Shown here: one piece after another, positions 1 through 9,986 of the stretch
How the letters are laid out: the number at the start of each line of letters is the position of its first letter
Position numbering within the stretch: the stretch's first letter is position 1
Assembly: GCA_029940715.1 (NCBI GenBank)
Contig: JAPYTU010000007.1
Location: 4,373-34,505 of the forward strand
Origin: Cytophagales bacterium
Lineage (GTDB): Bacteria > Bacteroidota > Bacteroidia > Cytophagales > MED-G16
Length of the DNA stretch: 30,133 nt
Direction: 5' to 3'
Translations under genes and position numbers: made by a program
Notes under the pieces: model-generated
The model's database searches: none
What the model was told of the DNA's origin: nothing
Seen by the model: only the letters and a program-made list of their open reading frames with translations

Positions 1-487
1 TTAATCCATCCGTTTTAAGCAAAGGTTCCTTTAGTTCTGTTTCTTTTTTTGATAAAATTTGTTTTTTATCTTTTATTCTAACTCCAGCTAAATAATCATA
101 GATCGAAAGAGCTATCGATGTTGATAACTTATTTAGCTTCCCATTATTTTTTATAGGAAGAAGCATTTTTTCAGACTTAACAATTGAAGGAGCTAATTTA
201 TTTAAAACAGATCTTTCACTTCCAGTCTCATGAACTAAATTAAATTTAAATTGCTCTAAATATCGTAACCCTCCATGTATAAGTTTAGTTGATTTACTAC
301 TGGTTCCCGATGCAAAATCATTCATCTCTATTAAACAAACCTTCATCCCCCTAGCAACAGCATCTAAACATATCCCTGATCCTGTTATACCTCCACCTAT
401 TACTATTAAATCAAAATGAATTGAAGTAAGTTGTGATTTTAATTTGTCTCTATTTTTTGAAGAGAAGAAATTTATTTTTCTATCCAA
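1..487 (-). CDS. glpD: Aerobic glycerol-3-phosphate dehydrogenase, N-terminal part (runs off left edge)
   Basis: FAD-dependent oxidation of sn-glycerol-3-phosphate to dihydroxyacetone phosphate, passing electrons to quinone at the inner membrane. About 162 N-terminal residues are visible. The Rossmann FAD-binding segment reads FDLIVIGGGITGSG, followed by the family hallmarks NDFASGTSSKSTKLIHGG, LRYLEQ and, at the window edge, EPLLKTDGL. The rest (usually 500-560 aa in total) lies outside. The reading frame has a stop just upstream and contains no ATG or GTG before the FAD motif. A TTG at 485-487 is therefore the likely start, giving MDRKINFF. It overlaps the 3' end of glpK by 16 bases, which implies translational coupling. 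Together glpK and glpD form the glycerol catabolic pair. The function is secure from the motifs; the TTG start is inferred. Confidence 0.93.
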   Translation of the reverse strand, partial: MDRKINFFSSKNRDKLKSQLTSIHFDLIVIGGGITGSGICLDAVARGMKVCLIEMNDFASGTSSKSTKLIHGGLRYLEQFKFNLVHETGSERSVLNKLAPSIVKSEKMLLPIKNNGKLNKLSTSIALSIYDYLAGVRIKDKKQILSKKETELKEPLLKTDGL

Positions 488-1953
488 TTTAAAGTTCTAT
501 TTACAGCCTTATTCCAGCCTAAATATAATCTTTTTCTTTTTTTACTATCTATATTTGGTTTAAATATTTTATTTATTTTTTGATTTGAGATAATTTTATT
601 TTTATCCCATAAAGAAGAATAAATTCCTGCTAAATATCCAGCTCCCATAGCTGTTGATTCAATAATTTCTGGTCTTAAGACATCAGAATTTAATATATCA
701 GACTGAAACTGCATAAGGTAATTATTATTACATGCCCCACCATCAACCTTCAAAGATTGCAGTTTTAAATTTGCATCTTTTTCCATAACCTCTATTATAT
801 CTTTAGTTTGGTATGCTAAAGATTCAAGGGTCGCCTTTACTATATGATCTTTACCAGTATCTCTCGTAAGTCCAAAAATTGCTCCCCTAGAATACATATC
901 CCAATATGGTGCTCCAAGACCAGCAAAAGCAGGGACAACATAAATATCTTCAAGTTCCAAAATAGAATTAGCAATTTCTTCAGTTTCAGAGGCACTTTTA
1001 ATAATCTTTAATGAGTCTCTAAGCCATTGAATTGCAGCTCCAGCAATAAAGACACTTCCTTCAAGGGCATAATTAATCGATTTTGTAGTTGAACAAGCAA
1101 TAGTTGTAAGAAGACCATTTTGCGATAAGTTCATTTTTTTACCGGTATTCATCAAAAGAAAACATCCCGTTCCATAAGTATTTTTTACCATTCCATCTTC
1201 AAAACACGCCTGACCAAATAAAGCAGACTGTTGATCCCCAGCAACTCCATTAATTGGAATGTTACAACCTTTATAATTAAATGTTCCAAAATTAGAAGAA
1301 GAAGGTAATACATTAGGTAAAATAGATGTTGGTATATCTAAGTAACTAAGAATTTTACTATCCCATTTTAATGATTTAATATTAAAAACCATTGTTCTTG
1401 ATGCATTAGTAAAATCAGTAAAATGACATTTAAAAGAAGTTAAATTATAAATGAGCCAAGAGTCTATGGTTCCTGCTAAAACTTTATTTTTATTAATTTT
1501 ATCTCTAACTCCATCAACATTATCAATAATCCATTTAATTTTTGTTGCTGAGAAATAAGAATCAACAACAAGTCCAGTATTTTCTTTTATATATTCCTCA
1601 AGGCCATCTTTTTTAATTTTTTCACAAATATTAGCAGTTCTTTTATCTTGCCAAACAATTGCATTGTAAAGTGGTTTTCCAGTATCCTTATCCCAAAGTA
1701 CTGTAGTTTCTCTTTGATTAGTTATTCCTAAACTTATAATGGATTTTGGATCAATACTATTACTTGATAATAAATCTTCAAAAACTTTGATTTGTGAACT
1801 AAGAATCTCTAAAGGATCATGTTCTACCCATCCCCGATTTGGAAATATTTGAGAAAATTCCTTTTGTTTTATATCAATAAGATTTCCACTTTCATCAATT
1901 AATACAGCTCTTGAACTAGTTGTTCCCTGATCAAGAGCGATGACATATTTCAT
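472..1953 (-). CDS. glpK: Glycerol kinase
   Basis: ATP-dependent phosphorylation of glycerol to sn-glycerol-3-phosphate in the cytoplasm. At 493 aa it is full length for the FGGY carbohydrate-kinase family (E. coli GlpK is about 500). It has the N-terminal phosphate-binding DQGTTSSR (8-15), GWVEHDP (41-47) and ITNQRETT, which carries the glycerol-contacting Arg81-Glu82. Further contacts are Trp101 in IVWQDKRT, Tyr133, the catalytic Asp240 in VAGDQQSALFGQ, and Phe265 in NTYGTGCF. The C-terminal ATPase half has LKVDGGACNNNYLMQFQ and TAMGAGYLAG. By alignment by eye, the position equal to the fructose-1,6-bisphosphate-binding Arg236 of E. coli is Asn231, so that allosteric inhibition is probably absent. 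The start lies 1 base after the stop of the upstream haloperoxidase-like gene and the end overlaps glpD, so the three are probably co-transcribed. Confidence 0.97.
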   Translation of the reverse strand: MKYVIALDQGTTSSRAVLIDESGNLIDIKQKEFSQIFPNRGWVEHDPLEILSSQIKVFEDLLSSNSIDPKSIISLGITNQRETTVLWDKDTGKPLYNAIVWQDKRTANICEKIKKDGLEEYIKENTGLVVDSYFSATKIKWIIDNVDGVRDKINKNKVLAGTIDSWLIYNLTSFKCHFTDFTNASRTMVFNIKSLKWDSKILSYLDIPTSILPNVLPSSSNFGTFNYKGCNIPINGVAGDQQSALFGQACFEDGMVKNTYGTGCFLLMNTGKKMNLSQNGLLTTIACSTTKSINYALEGSVFIAGAAIQWLRDSLKIIKSASETEEIANSILELEDIYVVPAFAGLGAPYWDMYSRGAIFGLTRDTGKDHIVKATLESLAYQTKDIIEVMEKDANLKLQSLKVDGGACNNNYLMQFQSDILNSDVLRPEIIESTAMGAGYLAGIYSSLWDKNKIISNQKINKIFKPNIDSKKRKRLYLGWNKAVNRTLNWIEK

Positions 1954-1954
1954 T

Positions 1955-3301
1955 TTATTTTATTGAAAGGGTTGTATTTGAAATATCAACATTATCTAAA
2001 ACAAATTTACCAACTTTCTCTCCCTGTTCAATACCATAAGTTATAGCAGGCATATAATGTATCCCACCATATATTCTACTGATTGCTGCCTCATCCGAAG
2101 CCTCAATAAAGCTACCAAAAGTTCTTGGAGGCAACCCATACTCATTTTCAGATGTATCAAAAAATTCAAACTTATCACCAAGCAAAGCCGTTAAAATAAC
2201 AGCAGATGCTCTAGAAATAACTGAGTGACCCGAGGTATATTCAGGAAATGGTGGTGTTTGTAAAAAAGGTATCCAGTCTTCATCAAAATACTGATTAATT
2301 ACCGTTTCAGGCCTAACTAAAATACTTCTCCATTTTTCATCCCAACATATAATAAAAGCATCAAAAAGTCCTATAGATACCATTGAATATGTTTTTATGG
2401 TCTCCATTAAATTAAGATCAGCATCACGCGTAACAAGAGAAGTAATTTCAATCCAATGTCCACCGGGAGTTATTTTTTTTGTTGCAAACATAGCATGACC
2501 TCTATGGTGAGACACATAAGGATTACAATCCCAAAAACTAGCTATTTCTTTTTGTTCATCAGTTAAATTTATACCTATATCATACACTTCCATAATATCA
2601 TCATAAAATTTAGTATCAGGGTTTAAACTAAATTCAGGTGGTGGTTTAATCACAAATTGATTTGATGAATCAACTACCAAAGTTCTAATTTTATCCCAAT
2701 GGGGTTCTATCCCTTCCATATAATCAGGAGGGGTAGGCTTCCAATAAACATCTTCACGAAGTATAGTATATTTTGGAAAAGATCTAGTTTCTTTATAATT
2801 ATCATTATCATACCAATCCATGATATGCCTTGCTACCTCTTCACCATAACTAATAGATCTATTATATATATCATTTGGAATTCCCTTACTCTTTAGCTCA
2901 TCATAAAGATTTTTTTGAAATTCAATTATTTTATTTTCTGAAAAAATTAGATCCTTACCAACAGTTAAGAAAGCATGTATACTAGCTAATGGAAAAGAAT
3001 ACTCCAAGTTAATATCAGGCTTAGGAATATTATCTAAATCAGTTAATTGACCTGAAAAACTTTTATAGGAAGGATTATCATTTATTAAAACTTCGTATGC
3101 AGCAATGGAAGGATAAACATAAATTCTTGAAGCAACTGGAGGAGAAAAAATATCATAAACAATGATATCTGATAACTTTTTCATTGATTTACGAAAAAGT
3201 TTAGGATCCTCATAATATTCAATATTATTCTTATACTTATCGTAAGTAGAACATGAAAATAAAACAATAAAAATTAATAACGCTAAAGCTTTTCTTAACA
3301 T
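1955..3301 (-). CDS. Lipoprotein of the vanadium-dependent haloperoxidase / PAP2 superfamily
   Basis: 448 aa with a lipoprotein signal ending LFSC (Cys17), so it is predicted to sit in the envelope. All three phosphate/vanadate-pocket motifs of the superfamily are present: K323-x6-R330-P331 (DEKWRSILVRPETV), the SGH triad in EYTSGHSVISRAS (S357, G358, H359), and R409-x5-H415 in SRIYGGIHY. Haloperoxidases use this pocket to hold vanadate and oxidise halides with peroxide; PAP2 phosphatases use it for phosphate ester hydrolysis. Long N-terminal helical regions, the FWDCNP segment and the order of motifs resemble the bacterial haloperoxidase-like branch more than short PAP2 phosphatases. The Asp that often follows His415 by four residues is Ala419 here. 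Which chemistry it performs cannot be decided from the sequence. It lies between UnbV lipoprotein C (107 bases upstream) and glpK (1 base downstream). Confidence 0.88.
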   Translation of the reverse strand: MLRKALALLIFIVLFSCSTYDKYKNNIEYYEDPKLFRKSMKKLSDIIVYDIFSPPVASRIYVYPSIAAYEVLINDNPSYKSFSGQLTDLDNIPKPDINLEYSFPLASIHAFLTVGKDLIFSENKIIEFQKNLYDELKSKGIPNDIYNRSISYGEEVARHIMDWYDNDNYKETRSFPKYTILREDVYWKPTPPDYMEGIEPHWDKIRTLVVDSSNQFVIKPPPEFSLNPDTKFYDDIMEVYDIGINLTDEQKEIASFWDCNPYVSHHRGHAMFATKKITPGGHWIEITSLVTRDADLNLMETIKTYSMVSIGLFDAFIICWDEKWRSILVRPETVINQYFDEDWIPFLQTPPFPEYTSGHSVISRASAVILTALLGDKFEFFDTSENEYGLPPRTFGSFIEASDEAAISRIYGGIHYMPAITYGIEQGEKVGKFVLDNVDISNTTLSIK

Positions 3302-3408
3302 TTTAATAAAATTATAAAACCAAAATTTAATTAATAATTGGGATTGTAAATTTAATTTTATTTAATACAAAATAAAATTATCTTAAGCTTATTCTATAAT
3401 AAAATTTT

Positions 3409-6400
3409 TTAATTTTTATTGATCTTAATAAAACTTAATTTTTTATCATTTTTTGCAATAACAAAATCAGTTTTTTTCTTATTTAAAGGTAATATTTTCA
3501 CTACATCACCCTTAATTTTGAGGCCACTCTTAGCTTGATTTATATAACTAAAATCTCCCATGCCATTTCCTTCAAGGAGAATGCCATAATTTGAGTCAAA
3601 AGTACCAAAGAAAGGAGATACTGATGACATATTTCCTAATAAAATTAAATCTACATTATTATCATTATTATAATCTAAAGTTTGAATAGTTCTTATAGGA
3701 GAAGACTGACTAATAATGGGAAGATCTTTTAAAGAAAATGAACCATCTCCATTATTTATAAAAATGGTGGATTTAAAATTATTTGCTTTTAATTTATTAG
3801 AATTTGAAAGTGTTTTTTTAGAAAAAATTTGTGCAATATCTTTTCCAGCAAAATCATTATAATATAAAAAATTTCGATTGAGATAATTTAACTGTTTAGT
3901 GATTTCATCTTTGTTAGATATGGGAAACTCATTACCATTCTTAAAATATGTTATGATATGTTCTAAAGTAGAATTGTTATCGAAATCACCAAAATACATA
4001 TTTACAGGATTGGAATTAGTTGGTTTTAACTTAGAATTTTCTCCTATATTCCCAGCAACAATATCCATAAATCCATCATTATTAACATCAGTAGCCTCTA
4101 TAGAAAACCACCATCCATACAAATTATTTCCAATAAAATCTACATTCTCTTTTAAAATACCATTTTTATTGTTTTCAAAAACTTTAATATTATTCCAATC
4201 TCCACACAATACTAAATCACTATAATTATCATTATTAATATCTGCCCAAACTGCATCCGTTATCATTCCAAGATTATTAAAAGAATTATCCTTATCTATA
4301 GAAAACTCACCTTTTCCATCATTAATTAAGAGATAACTCTCAGGAGATATTCCATATTTTCCCGGAACAACACGCCCTCCTATAAATAAATCTTCATCTC
4401 CATCATAGTCATAATCATAATTCTTTACAACAGATCCATTTTGATATATTTCAGGTAATTTTTTACTTTTTATGTATTTACCATTTTCATTAAGAATATA
4501 TAATCTATCCATAGTGCTTTGATATTTTAATGGAAATTCATTTCCAGCACTCACTACATATAAGTCGTAATCTTCATCATTATCAGCATCAAAAAAAACA
4601 GCACTTACATCCTCGGAAATTGAATCATTTTCTATTTCTAATTGTTCAGAATACTTATATCCTCCAGTCTTTAAACCAATAAAAAGTTTTGATTTTTGAA
4701 AAGAAGAAGAACCTATAAATAAATCAGATATACCATCTTTATTTATATCAGCAACACTCATAGCTGGTCCCTCTTTAGAAATCATATATGGTATCAACCC
4801 TTCACGATTAAAATCATTAAAGTTGTTTTCTATATGAGAATAATCAATTTCAACATTATCAGTATTATCATGAAAAATATAATTTTTATTTGCTTTTATT
4901 TGAAAGCTTTTAGTGGCATTTTTTTCAAAAAAATTAATATTCTGATTTGAAGAGATTGAATATAATATTTCTGATTTTCCTGATGGCCAATCAATTTTTA
5001 ATGAGTCAATAATTTTATTTCTACCTAAACCAAAAATAAGGCCTGATGACTTTGATGACATAAAACCTTTATTCAAGTAATTTTCTTTAAATAATATTTT
5101 ATCTTTTAACCAAATACTAATACTTGCCCCTATGCCTTTAAGATTTTTCTCTTCCCCATGAAAATTGATTTTTACATAATTTATGTCGGATAAATTTTCA
5201 ATTGTCATGTTCTGATAAACATGAGAAACATCATTTATATTATTTACTATTAAATCATTATCTCCATCATTATCTAAATCAGCATATGTTGAACCATTTG
5301 AATACCCCTTGTAATCAATACCCCAATCTTTAGAAACATTTTTAAATGTTAAGTTTGAGTAATTTTTAAATGCATAATTAGAAACTTTTCCATCTGGCAT
5401 CTGATTTGTTAAATCTGAATTTTCTAAAGAAGGATTCTGAACCAATCCACCTTTAACATTTTCATTAGAAATAAAATTAATATAATCCATATCATTTGGT
5501 CTTTTAACTATACCATTTGTTATAAAAACATCATTGTTTCCATCAAGATCAAAATCTTCTACAAGTGTTGACCAGCTCCAATCAGTAGCATGAATATTTA
5601 GTAATTGACCTATCTCAGAAAAACTATTATTTCCATTGTTTAATTGTAGTGTATTCCTTGAAAATTGCTTATTAAATCCATAATTTAATTTTAGTTTAAA
5701 AATTTCATAGGGATCCTCACCAGCAGAATTTTTTAAAACTTTTTCATCTTCTGGAAGCATGTCTAATACAAGAATATCTGGATACTGATCATTATTTATA
5801 TCGGATATATCATTACCCATAGAAAATCTAGATGTATGATTCATATATTGTTCTAATTTTTCAGTAAATGTTCCATCACAATTATTTATATATAAATAAT
5901 CATTTTCTCTAAAATCATTAGATACATATATATCTACACACCCATCTCTATTAATATCACTAATTCCTATACCTAATCCATAGCCAATATTACTTCCCAA
6001 AATTCCCGCATTTTCTGATACATCATTAAAAAAATGTTTTCCATCCTGATAATCATTTCTGAATAATTTATCTCCAGACTTACTATTTCTTTCAAAACGT
6101 AATTTATAACTCCCATAACTTCTTTCTGTGTGAACTGAATGATTTAATAAATACATATCGAGATCACCATCTTTATCAAAATCAAAAAATGCTGAATGTG
6201 TTGAAAATCCTTCAAAGTCTAAACCAAATTCAGATGCTTTCTCTGAAAAAGTAAGGTCCCCATTATTAATATATAATTCATTTTTTCCTTCTATTTTTTT
6301 ATATCCTCCAAGTCTAGTTAAATAAATATCTAAAAAACCATCATTATTGATATCAACAAGATTAACCCCTGTTTTCCATTCTCCCATTGATTCAACTCCC

Positions 6401-6699
6401 GATTTAGTAGTTATATCTTCAAATAAAAAATTGCCTCTATTTAAATAAAGTTTATTACTATTCTGATTAGATGAAAAATATAAGTCTATTAATCCATCAT
6501 TATTAATATCTCCTGCAGCAACTCCACCACCATTATAAAAATATAAATATTCAATAATATTAAATTCTTCGTTCTCATTAAGATCATTTCTAAAAGTAAT
6601 ATTAGATTCAAAAGGACTTAGTCTAACAAAAAGTGTTTCTTTTTTTTGACATGAAAATATAAAAATAAATAAGAATAAATAAGGTTTTAATTTACGCAT
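3409..6699 (-). CDS. FG-GAP/VCBS repeat and ASPIC/UnbV domain lipoprotein C
   Basis: 1096-aa envelope lipoprotein: signal ending IFSC with Cys17, then YNGGGVAAGDINNDG. I count about thirteen DxDxDG-type calcium loops of the FG-GAP/VCBS family. Seven lie before residue 510 (for example DINNDGLIDLYF, DFDKDGDLDMYLL, DLDNDGDNDLIVNN) and six after about 650 (DINKDGISDLFIGS to DYNNDNNVDLILLG). Between them, at about 515-585, is an ASPIC/UnbV-type segment with GIGASISIW, a FGLG turn and WPSG. This family is predicted to form calcium-binding beta-propellers; no catalytic residues are known to me. It starts 2 bases after the stop of lipoprotein B, so the two are in one operon. Function is unknown; a surface glycan- or substrate-binding role beside SusCD is inference. 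Unlike paralogs A and B it lacks the CxC motif before the eighth loop. Confidence 0.93.
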   Translation of the reverse strand: MRKLKPYLFLFIFIFSCQKKETLFVRLSPFESNITFRNDLNENEEFNIIEYLYFYNGGGVAAGDINNDGLIDLYFSSNQNSNKLYLNRGNFLFEDITTKSGVESMGEWKTGVNLVDINNDGFLDIYLTRLGGYKKIEGKNELYINNGDLTFSEKASEFGLDFEGFSTHSAFFDFDKDGDLDMYLLNHSVHTERSYGSYKLRFERNSKSGDKLFRNDYQDGKHFFNDVSENAGILGSNIGYGLGIGISDINRDGCVDIYVSNDFRENDYLYINNCDGTFTEKLEQYMNHTSRFSMGNDISDINNDQYPDILVLDMLPEDEKVLKNSAGEDPYEIFKLKLNYGFNKQFSRNTLQLNNGNNSFSEIGQLLNIHATDWSWSTLVEDFDLDGNNDVFITNGIVKRPNDMDYINFISNENVKGGLVQNPSLENSDLTNQMPDGKVSNYAFKNYSNLTFKNVSKDWGIDYKGYSNGSTYADLDNDGDNDLIVNNINDVSHVYQNMTIENLSDINYVKINFHGEEKNLKGIGASISIWLKDKILFKENYLNKGFMSSKSSGLIFGLGRNKIIDSLKIDWPSGKSEILYSISSNQNINFFEKNATKSFQIKANKNYIFHDNTDNVEIDYSHIENNFNDFNREGLIPYMISKEGPAMSVADINKDGISDLFIGSSSFQKSKLFIGLKTGGYKYSEQLEIENDSISEDVSAVFFDADNDEDYDLYVVSAGNEFPLKYQSTMDRLYILNENGKYIKSKKLPEIYQNGSVVKNYDYDYDGDEDLFIGGRVVPGKYGISPESYLLINDGKGEFSIDKDNSFNNLGMITDAVWADINNDNYSDLVLCGDWNNIKVFENNKNGILKENVDFIGNNLYGWWFSIEATDVNNDGFMDIVAGNIGENSKLKPTNSNPVNMYFGDFDNNSTLEHIITYFKNGNEFPISNKDEITKQLNYLNRNFLYYNDFAGKDIAQIFSKKTLSNSNKLKANNFKSTIFINNGDGSFSLKDLPIISQSSPIRTIQTLDYNNDNNVDLILLGNMSSVSPFFGTFDSNYGILLEGNGMGDFSYINQAKSGLKIKGDVVKILPLNKKKTDFVIAKNDKKLSFIKINKN

Positions 6700-6701
6700 T
6701 A

Positions 6702-9700
6702 TTAATATATAAATGATTGCAATTTATCATTGTTGTTTAAAACAAATAAAATGTTTTCATTATTCCTTTTAAGTTTTAACAACTCTCTAGTCTGACCTTT
6801 AAATGATACTCCAGAAAAATTATTATTTGTGCTTACAAATCCCTCCTTATTTCCCAATAACAACAAGCCATACTGAGCATCATATCTTCCAACCTCAGGC
6901 TTTACATTATACAAATTACCACCTATTATAATATCCTTATACCCATCATTATTATAATCATCAACATGAATTGCATTAGTAGTAGAAAATTGGGATTCAA
7001 TAGGTATTTCTATTTTATTAAATGAAGACGAATCATTTATAAAAATTGCTGTCTCAAGATTATAAATATAGTTTACAATACTAGAATTAATCTTTTCAGC
7101 ATTAAAAATATCATAGACAGTCTGATTTTTATAACTATTATATTTTAAATATTTCTTCTTTAAACTAGGCATTTGCATAACCAAATCATGTTTTAAAGAC
7201 ATTGTATATGAACTATCTCCATTAAACTGGAAAATTACTTGTTCAATACTATTATTATTATCAAAATCATTTATGTACATAGTAATTGGCTTATCTTCTT
7301 GTGCTTTAAATCTTGAATTAAGTCCATGGTTTCCAATAATTATATCATCGAACCCATCATTATTTAAATCTTCAACATGAATTGTATTCCACCATCCATG
7401 TGATTTTTCAAAACTTTTAATTTCAGATTTTTTAAACTTACCTGAGTGATTAGTATATAATGTTATTGGCATCCAATGACCAACTACTATTATATCTTGG
7501 TCACCATCTTTATCAAAATCTATCCAACTAGCATCAGTTATCATTCCTACCTTTTTTAAATCAGGGGCAATAGAATCAGTAATATTTTTAAAAATACCCT
7601 TTCCATCATTTTCTAAAATATAACCGTTTGCAGGTAGACCATATTTTTGGGGAATTAAACGTATTCCTACAAATAAATCCTGATCTCCATCATTATCAAA
7701 ATCAGATGCTTTTACAACAGAAGAGCTTTCAAAAATACCAGATGGTAAAATTTGATCTGACTTTGTAAAAGATAAATTTTTATTATTTATATACAATTTA
7801 TCTCTCAACTCAGGCGAATAAATAGAAAATTCATTTCCACCACCAGTAACATAAATATCCATAAAACCATCATTATTGGCATCAAATATTATACAATCTG
7901 TATCTTCAGAACCCTTATCATTATCAAATATGTTTAAATGTAATTTTTTAAAAGAATTATCTTCTTGAATAAAAATTAAACTAGAGATACCCTTAGATCC
8001 TCCTATAAAAAGATCTTCTCTCCCATCATTATCAATATCTCCAGAACAGATACAAGATCCTTCCGTTGAACTCATATGAAATAATAATCTGTCTCTATCA
8101 AAATCTACAAAATCGTTTTCTTCATGTACAAATTCTATAAAATTATCTGTTGACTCTTTTAATAAATGCTCTATGGGTTTTTCTTGGTTTAATACCTCAG
8201 AATTTGAATCAACTTTATCAATAATTATTTTACTATTAATAGGAACATTTATTTTTTTAGTAATTGAAGCATCTGTCCAATAAATAATTAAAGAATCAAT
8301 TTTTTGAATTCGCCCTAACCCAATAATTAAATTTCTATCAACTGTAGATTGAAATCCACGTATTGGCATTTGTTCCATATAAAAAGTTTTACCATTAGCA
8401 TACACATAAACTTTACTACCTATAGCATCTAAGTTTTTATCTGTTCCATTTAACTGAACTTTAATAAAATTATTATCTGGAAATTTTAATTCTGATATGT
8501 TTTCATAAATAAATGATTCCATATTTACGTTATTTATTACCAAATCATAATCCCCATCATTATCGAGATCTCCATATGCAGCCCCATTAGAAAAACTTGG
8601 TTTATCAAGACCTAATTTTGATGTTTCATCATTAAATTTTAAACCTCCTTTATTCGTAAATGCATAATTTGAAATGGGGACACTAGGAATTAATTCAATA
8701 AGTTTTTTATAATCAACTTTACCAGGACTCACAATTTCCTGTACAACTTCATCTTTAGTAACATACTGCAAAAAATCTTGATCTGTTAAATCCTGATATA
8801 TTCCATTAGCAACAAAAATATCTTTATTACCATCATTTTGAAAATCAAACATCAATGCTCCCCAACTCCAATCTGTTGCCTCAACACCCGTAAGTCTTCC
8901 TATTTCACTAAATGTTTTATTCCCATTATTTAACTGTAAAGTATTTCTTGTGAATTGGTTCCAATAACCACTATTTTTTATAAGTTGATGTCTATCCCAA
9001 CTATCAAATGTAGTTACGGTTTTAATTCTCTCATCAGGTTCTGGAAGCATATCAGTTATGAATATATCTGACTTGCCATCGTTATTAATATCTGCCATAT
9101 CAGCACCCATTGAAGCAGCACTTATGCTCCTTATTTGATTTTCTAATTCCTCAGAGAATGTTCCATTCTTTTGATTGATGTATAAATAATCTCTTTCAAA
9201 AAAATCATTAGACACATAAATATCCATCCATCCATCATTATTTACATCACCAACAGTTACACCAAGACCAAAACCTATTACACTTCCATAAATACCTGCT
9301 TCCTCACTAATATCTTTAAATATTCCATTTTCATTTCTAAAAAATTTGTCACCTCCAACTGAATCTCTAACAGGTCTCTGATCCTTACCAATACTAGTTA
9401 TTCTAAATCCTCCTTTATAAGAATTATTTAAAAGATAACAATCTAAATCACCATCATTATCATAATCAAAAAAAGCTGCGTGTGTTGAATATCCCTTATC
9501 ATTAAGACCATACTCTTCCGCTTTTTCTGTAAATGTTAAATTCCCATTATTAATAAATAATTCATTTTGCTTATTATCTCCTTTTATATCTCCAGAATTA
9601 GAAACATAGATATCTAAATAACCATCTCCATTTATATCTGTAAGACTGACACCAGTACTCCAAGATTTTTCACCACCAACATTAGCTTTTTCTGTAATAT

Positions 9701-9986
9701 CTTCAAACTCAAAATTTCCTTTGTTAAGATATAGTTTATTCTTATTTAAATTGGATGTAAAATAAATATCAAGAAGACCATCATTATTAATATCACCAAG
9801 ACCTACTCCTCCTCCATTATAATAATTTCTATAAGTAAATATATTAAAGTCCTCTTTGTAGGTAAGTGTATTACTAAAATCTACATTAGTTTTAAAAGAA
9901 GGTAGTTGCTGAAATAATTTATTTTCTTTTTTTACACACGAAAAAAATAATATAGCTAAAAAGAAATAATAAGATAATTTTTTCAT
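6702..9986 (-). CDS. FG-GAP/VCBS repeat and ASPIC/UnbV domain lipoprotein B
   Basis: 1094 aa, with a lipoprotein signal ending FFSC (Cys17), then YNGGGVGLGDINNDG. The layout matches its neighbours: seven DxDxDG loops in the first half (DINGDGYLDIYVS, DYDNDGDLDCYLL, DLDNDGDYDLVINN and others), an ASPIC/UnbV-like module at about 515-590 with AIGSKVYVY, RGFQSTVDRNL and IGLGRI, and six loops in the second half (DIDNDGREDLFIGG to DYNNDGYKDIIIGG). It is closest by eye to lipoprotein A. Shared features are RN(Y/F)YNGGGVG, MGADMADINNDG, the Cys in DGDLDCYLL, and a CxC just before the eighth loop (C645, C647). The start codon directly follows the stop of the small lipoprotein gene and the end is 2 bases before lipoprotein C, so translation is likely coupled. 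Role unknown; envelope ligand binding is inferred from family and context. Confidence 0.93.
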   Translation of the reverse strand: MKKLSYYFFLAILFFSCVKKENKLFQQLPSFKTNVDFSNTLTYKEDFNIFTYRNYYNGGGVGLGDINNDGLLDIYFTSNLNKNKLYLNKGNFEFEDITEKANVGGEKSWSTGVSLTDINGDGYLDIYVSNSGDIKGDNKQNELFINNGNLTFTEKAEEYGLNDKGYSTHAAFFDYDNDGDLDCYLLNNSYKGGFRITSIGKDQRPVRDSVGGDKFFRNENGIFKDISEEAGIYGSVIGFGLGVTVGDVNNDGWMDIYVSNDFFERDYLYINQKNGTFSEELENQIRSISAASMGADMADINNDGKSDIFITDMLPEPDERIKTVTTFDSWDRHQLIKNSGYWNQFTRNTLQLNNGNKTFSEIGRLTGVEATDWSWGALMFDFQNDGNKDIFVANGIYQDLTDQDFLQYVTKDEVVQEIVSPGKVDYKKLIELIPSVPISNYAFTNKGGLKFNDETSKLGLDKPSFSNGAAYGDLDNDGDYDLVINNVNMESFIYENISELKFPDNNFIKVQLNGTDKNLDAIGSKVYVYANGKTFYMEQMPIRGFQSTVDRNLIIGLGRIQKIDSLIIYWTDASITKKINVPINSKIIIDKVDSNSEVLNQEKPIEHLLKESTDNFIEFVHEENDFVDFDRDRLLFHMSSTEGSCICSGDIDNDGREDLFIGGSKGISSLIFIQEDNSFKKLHLNIFDNDKGSEDTDCIIFDANNDGFMDIYVTGGGNEFSIYSPELRDKLYINNKNLSFTKSDQILPSGIFESSSVVKASDFDNDGDQDLFVGIRLIPQKYGLPANGYILENDGKGIFKNITDSIAPDLKKVGMITDASWIDFDKDGDQDIIVVGHWMPITLYTNHSGKFKKSEIKSFEKSHGWWNTIHVEDLNNDGFDDIIIGNHGLNSRFKAQEDKPITMYINDFDNNNSIEQVIFQFNGDSSYTMSLKHDLVMQMPSLKKKYLKYNSYKNQTVYDIFNAEKINSSIVNYIYNLETAIFINDSSSFNKIEIPIESQFSTTNAIHVDDYNNDGYKDIIIGGNLYNVKPEVGRYDAQYGLLLLGNKEGFVSTNNNFSGVSFKGQTRELLKLKRNNENILFVLNNNDKLQSFIY

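Noticed and set aside
2699..2896. Plus-strand open frame inside the haloperoxidase-like gene
   Set aside because: It lies fully antisense to a well-supported gene, has a low-complexity translation and no start context; a shadow frame.
3302..3408. Promoter or terminator between lipoprotein C and the haloperoxidase-like gene
   Set aside because: The stretch is almost pure A/T; no stable stem and no clean TAnnTTTG with a paired TTTG could be found.
3899..4225. Plus-strand open frame inside UnbV lipoprotein C, and similar ones in A, susC and susD genes
   Set aside because: Antisense to strongly conserved coding sequence; open only because of AT-rich codon use.
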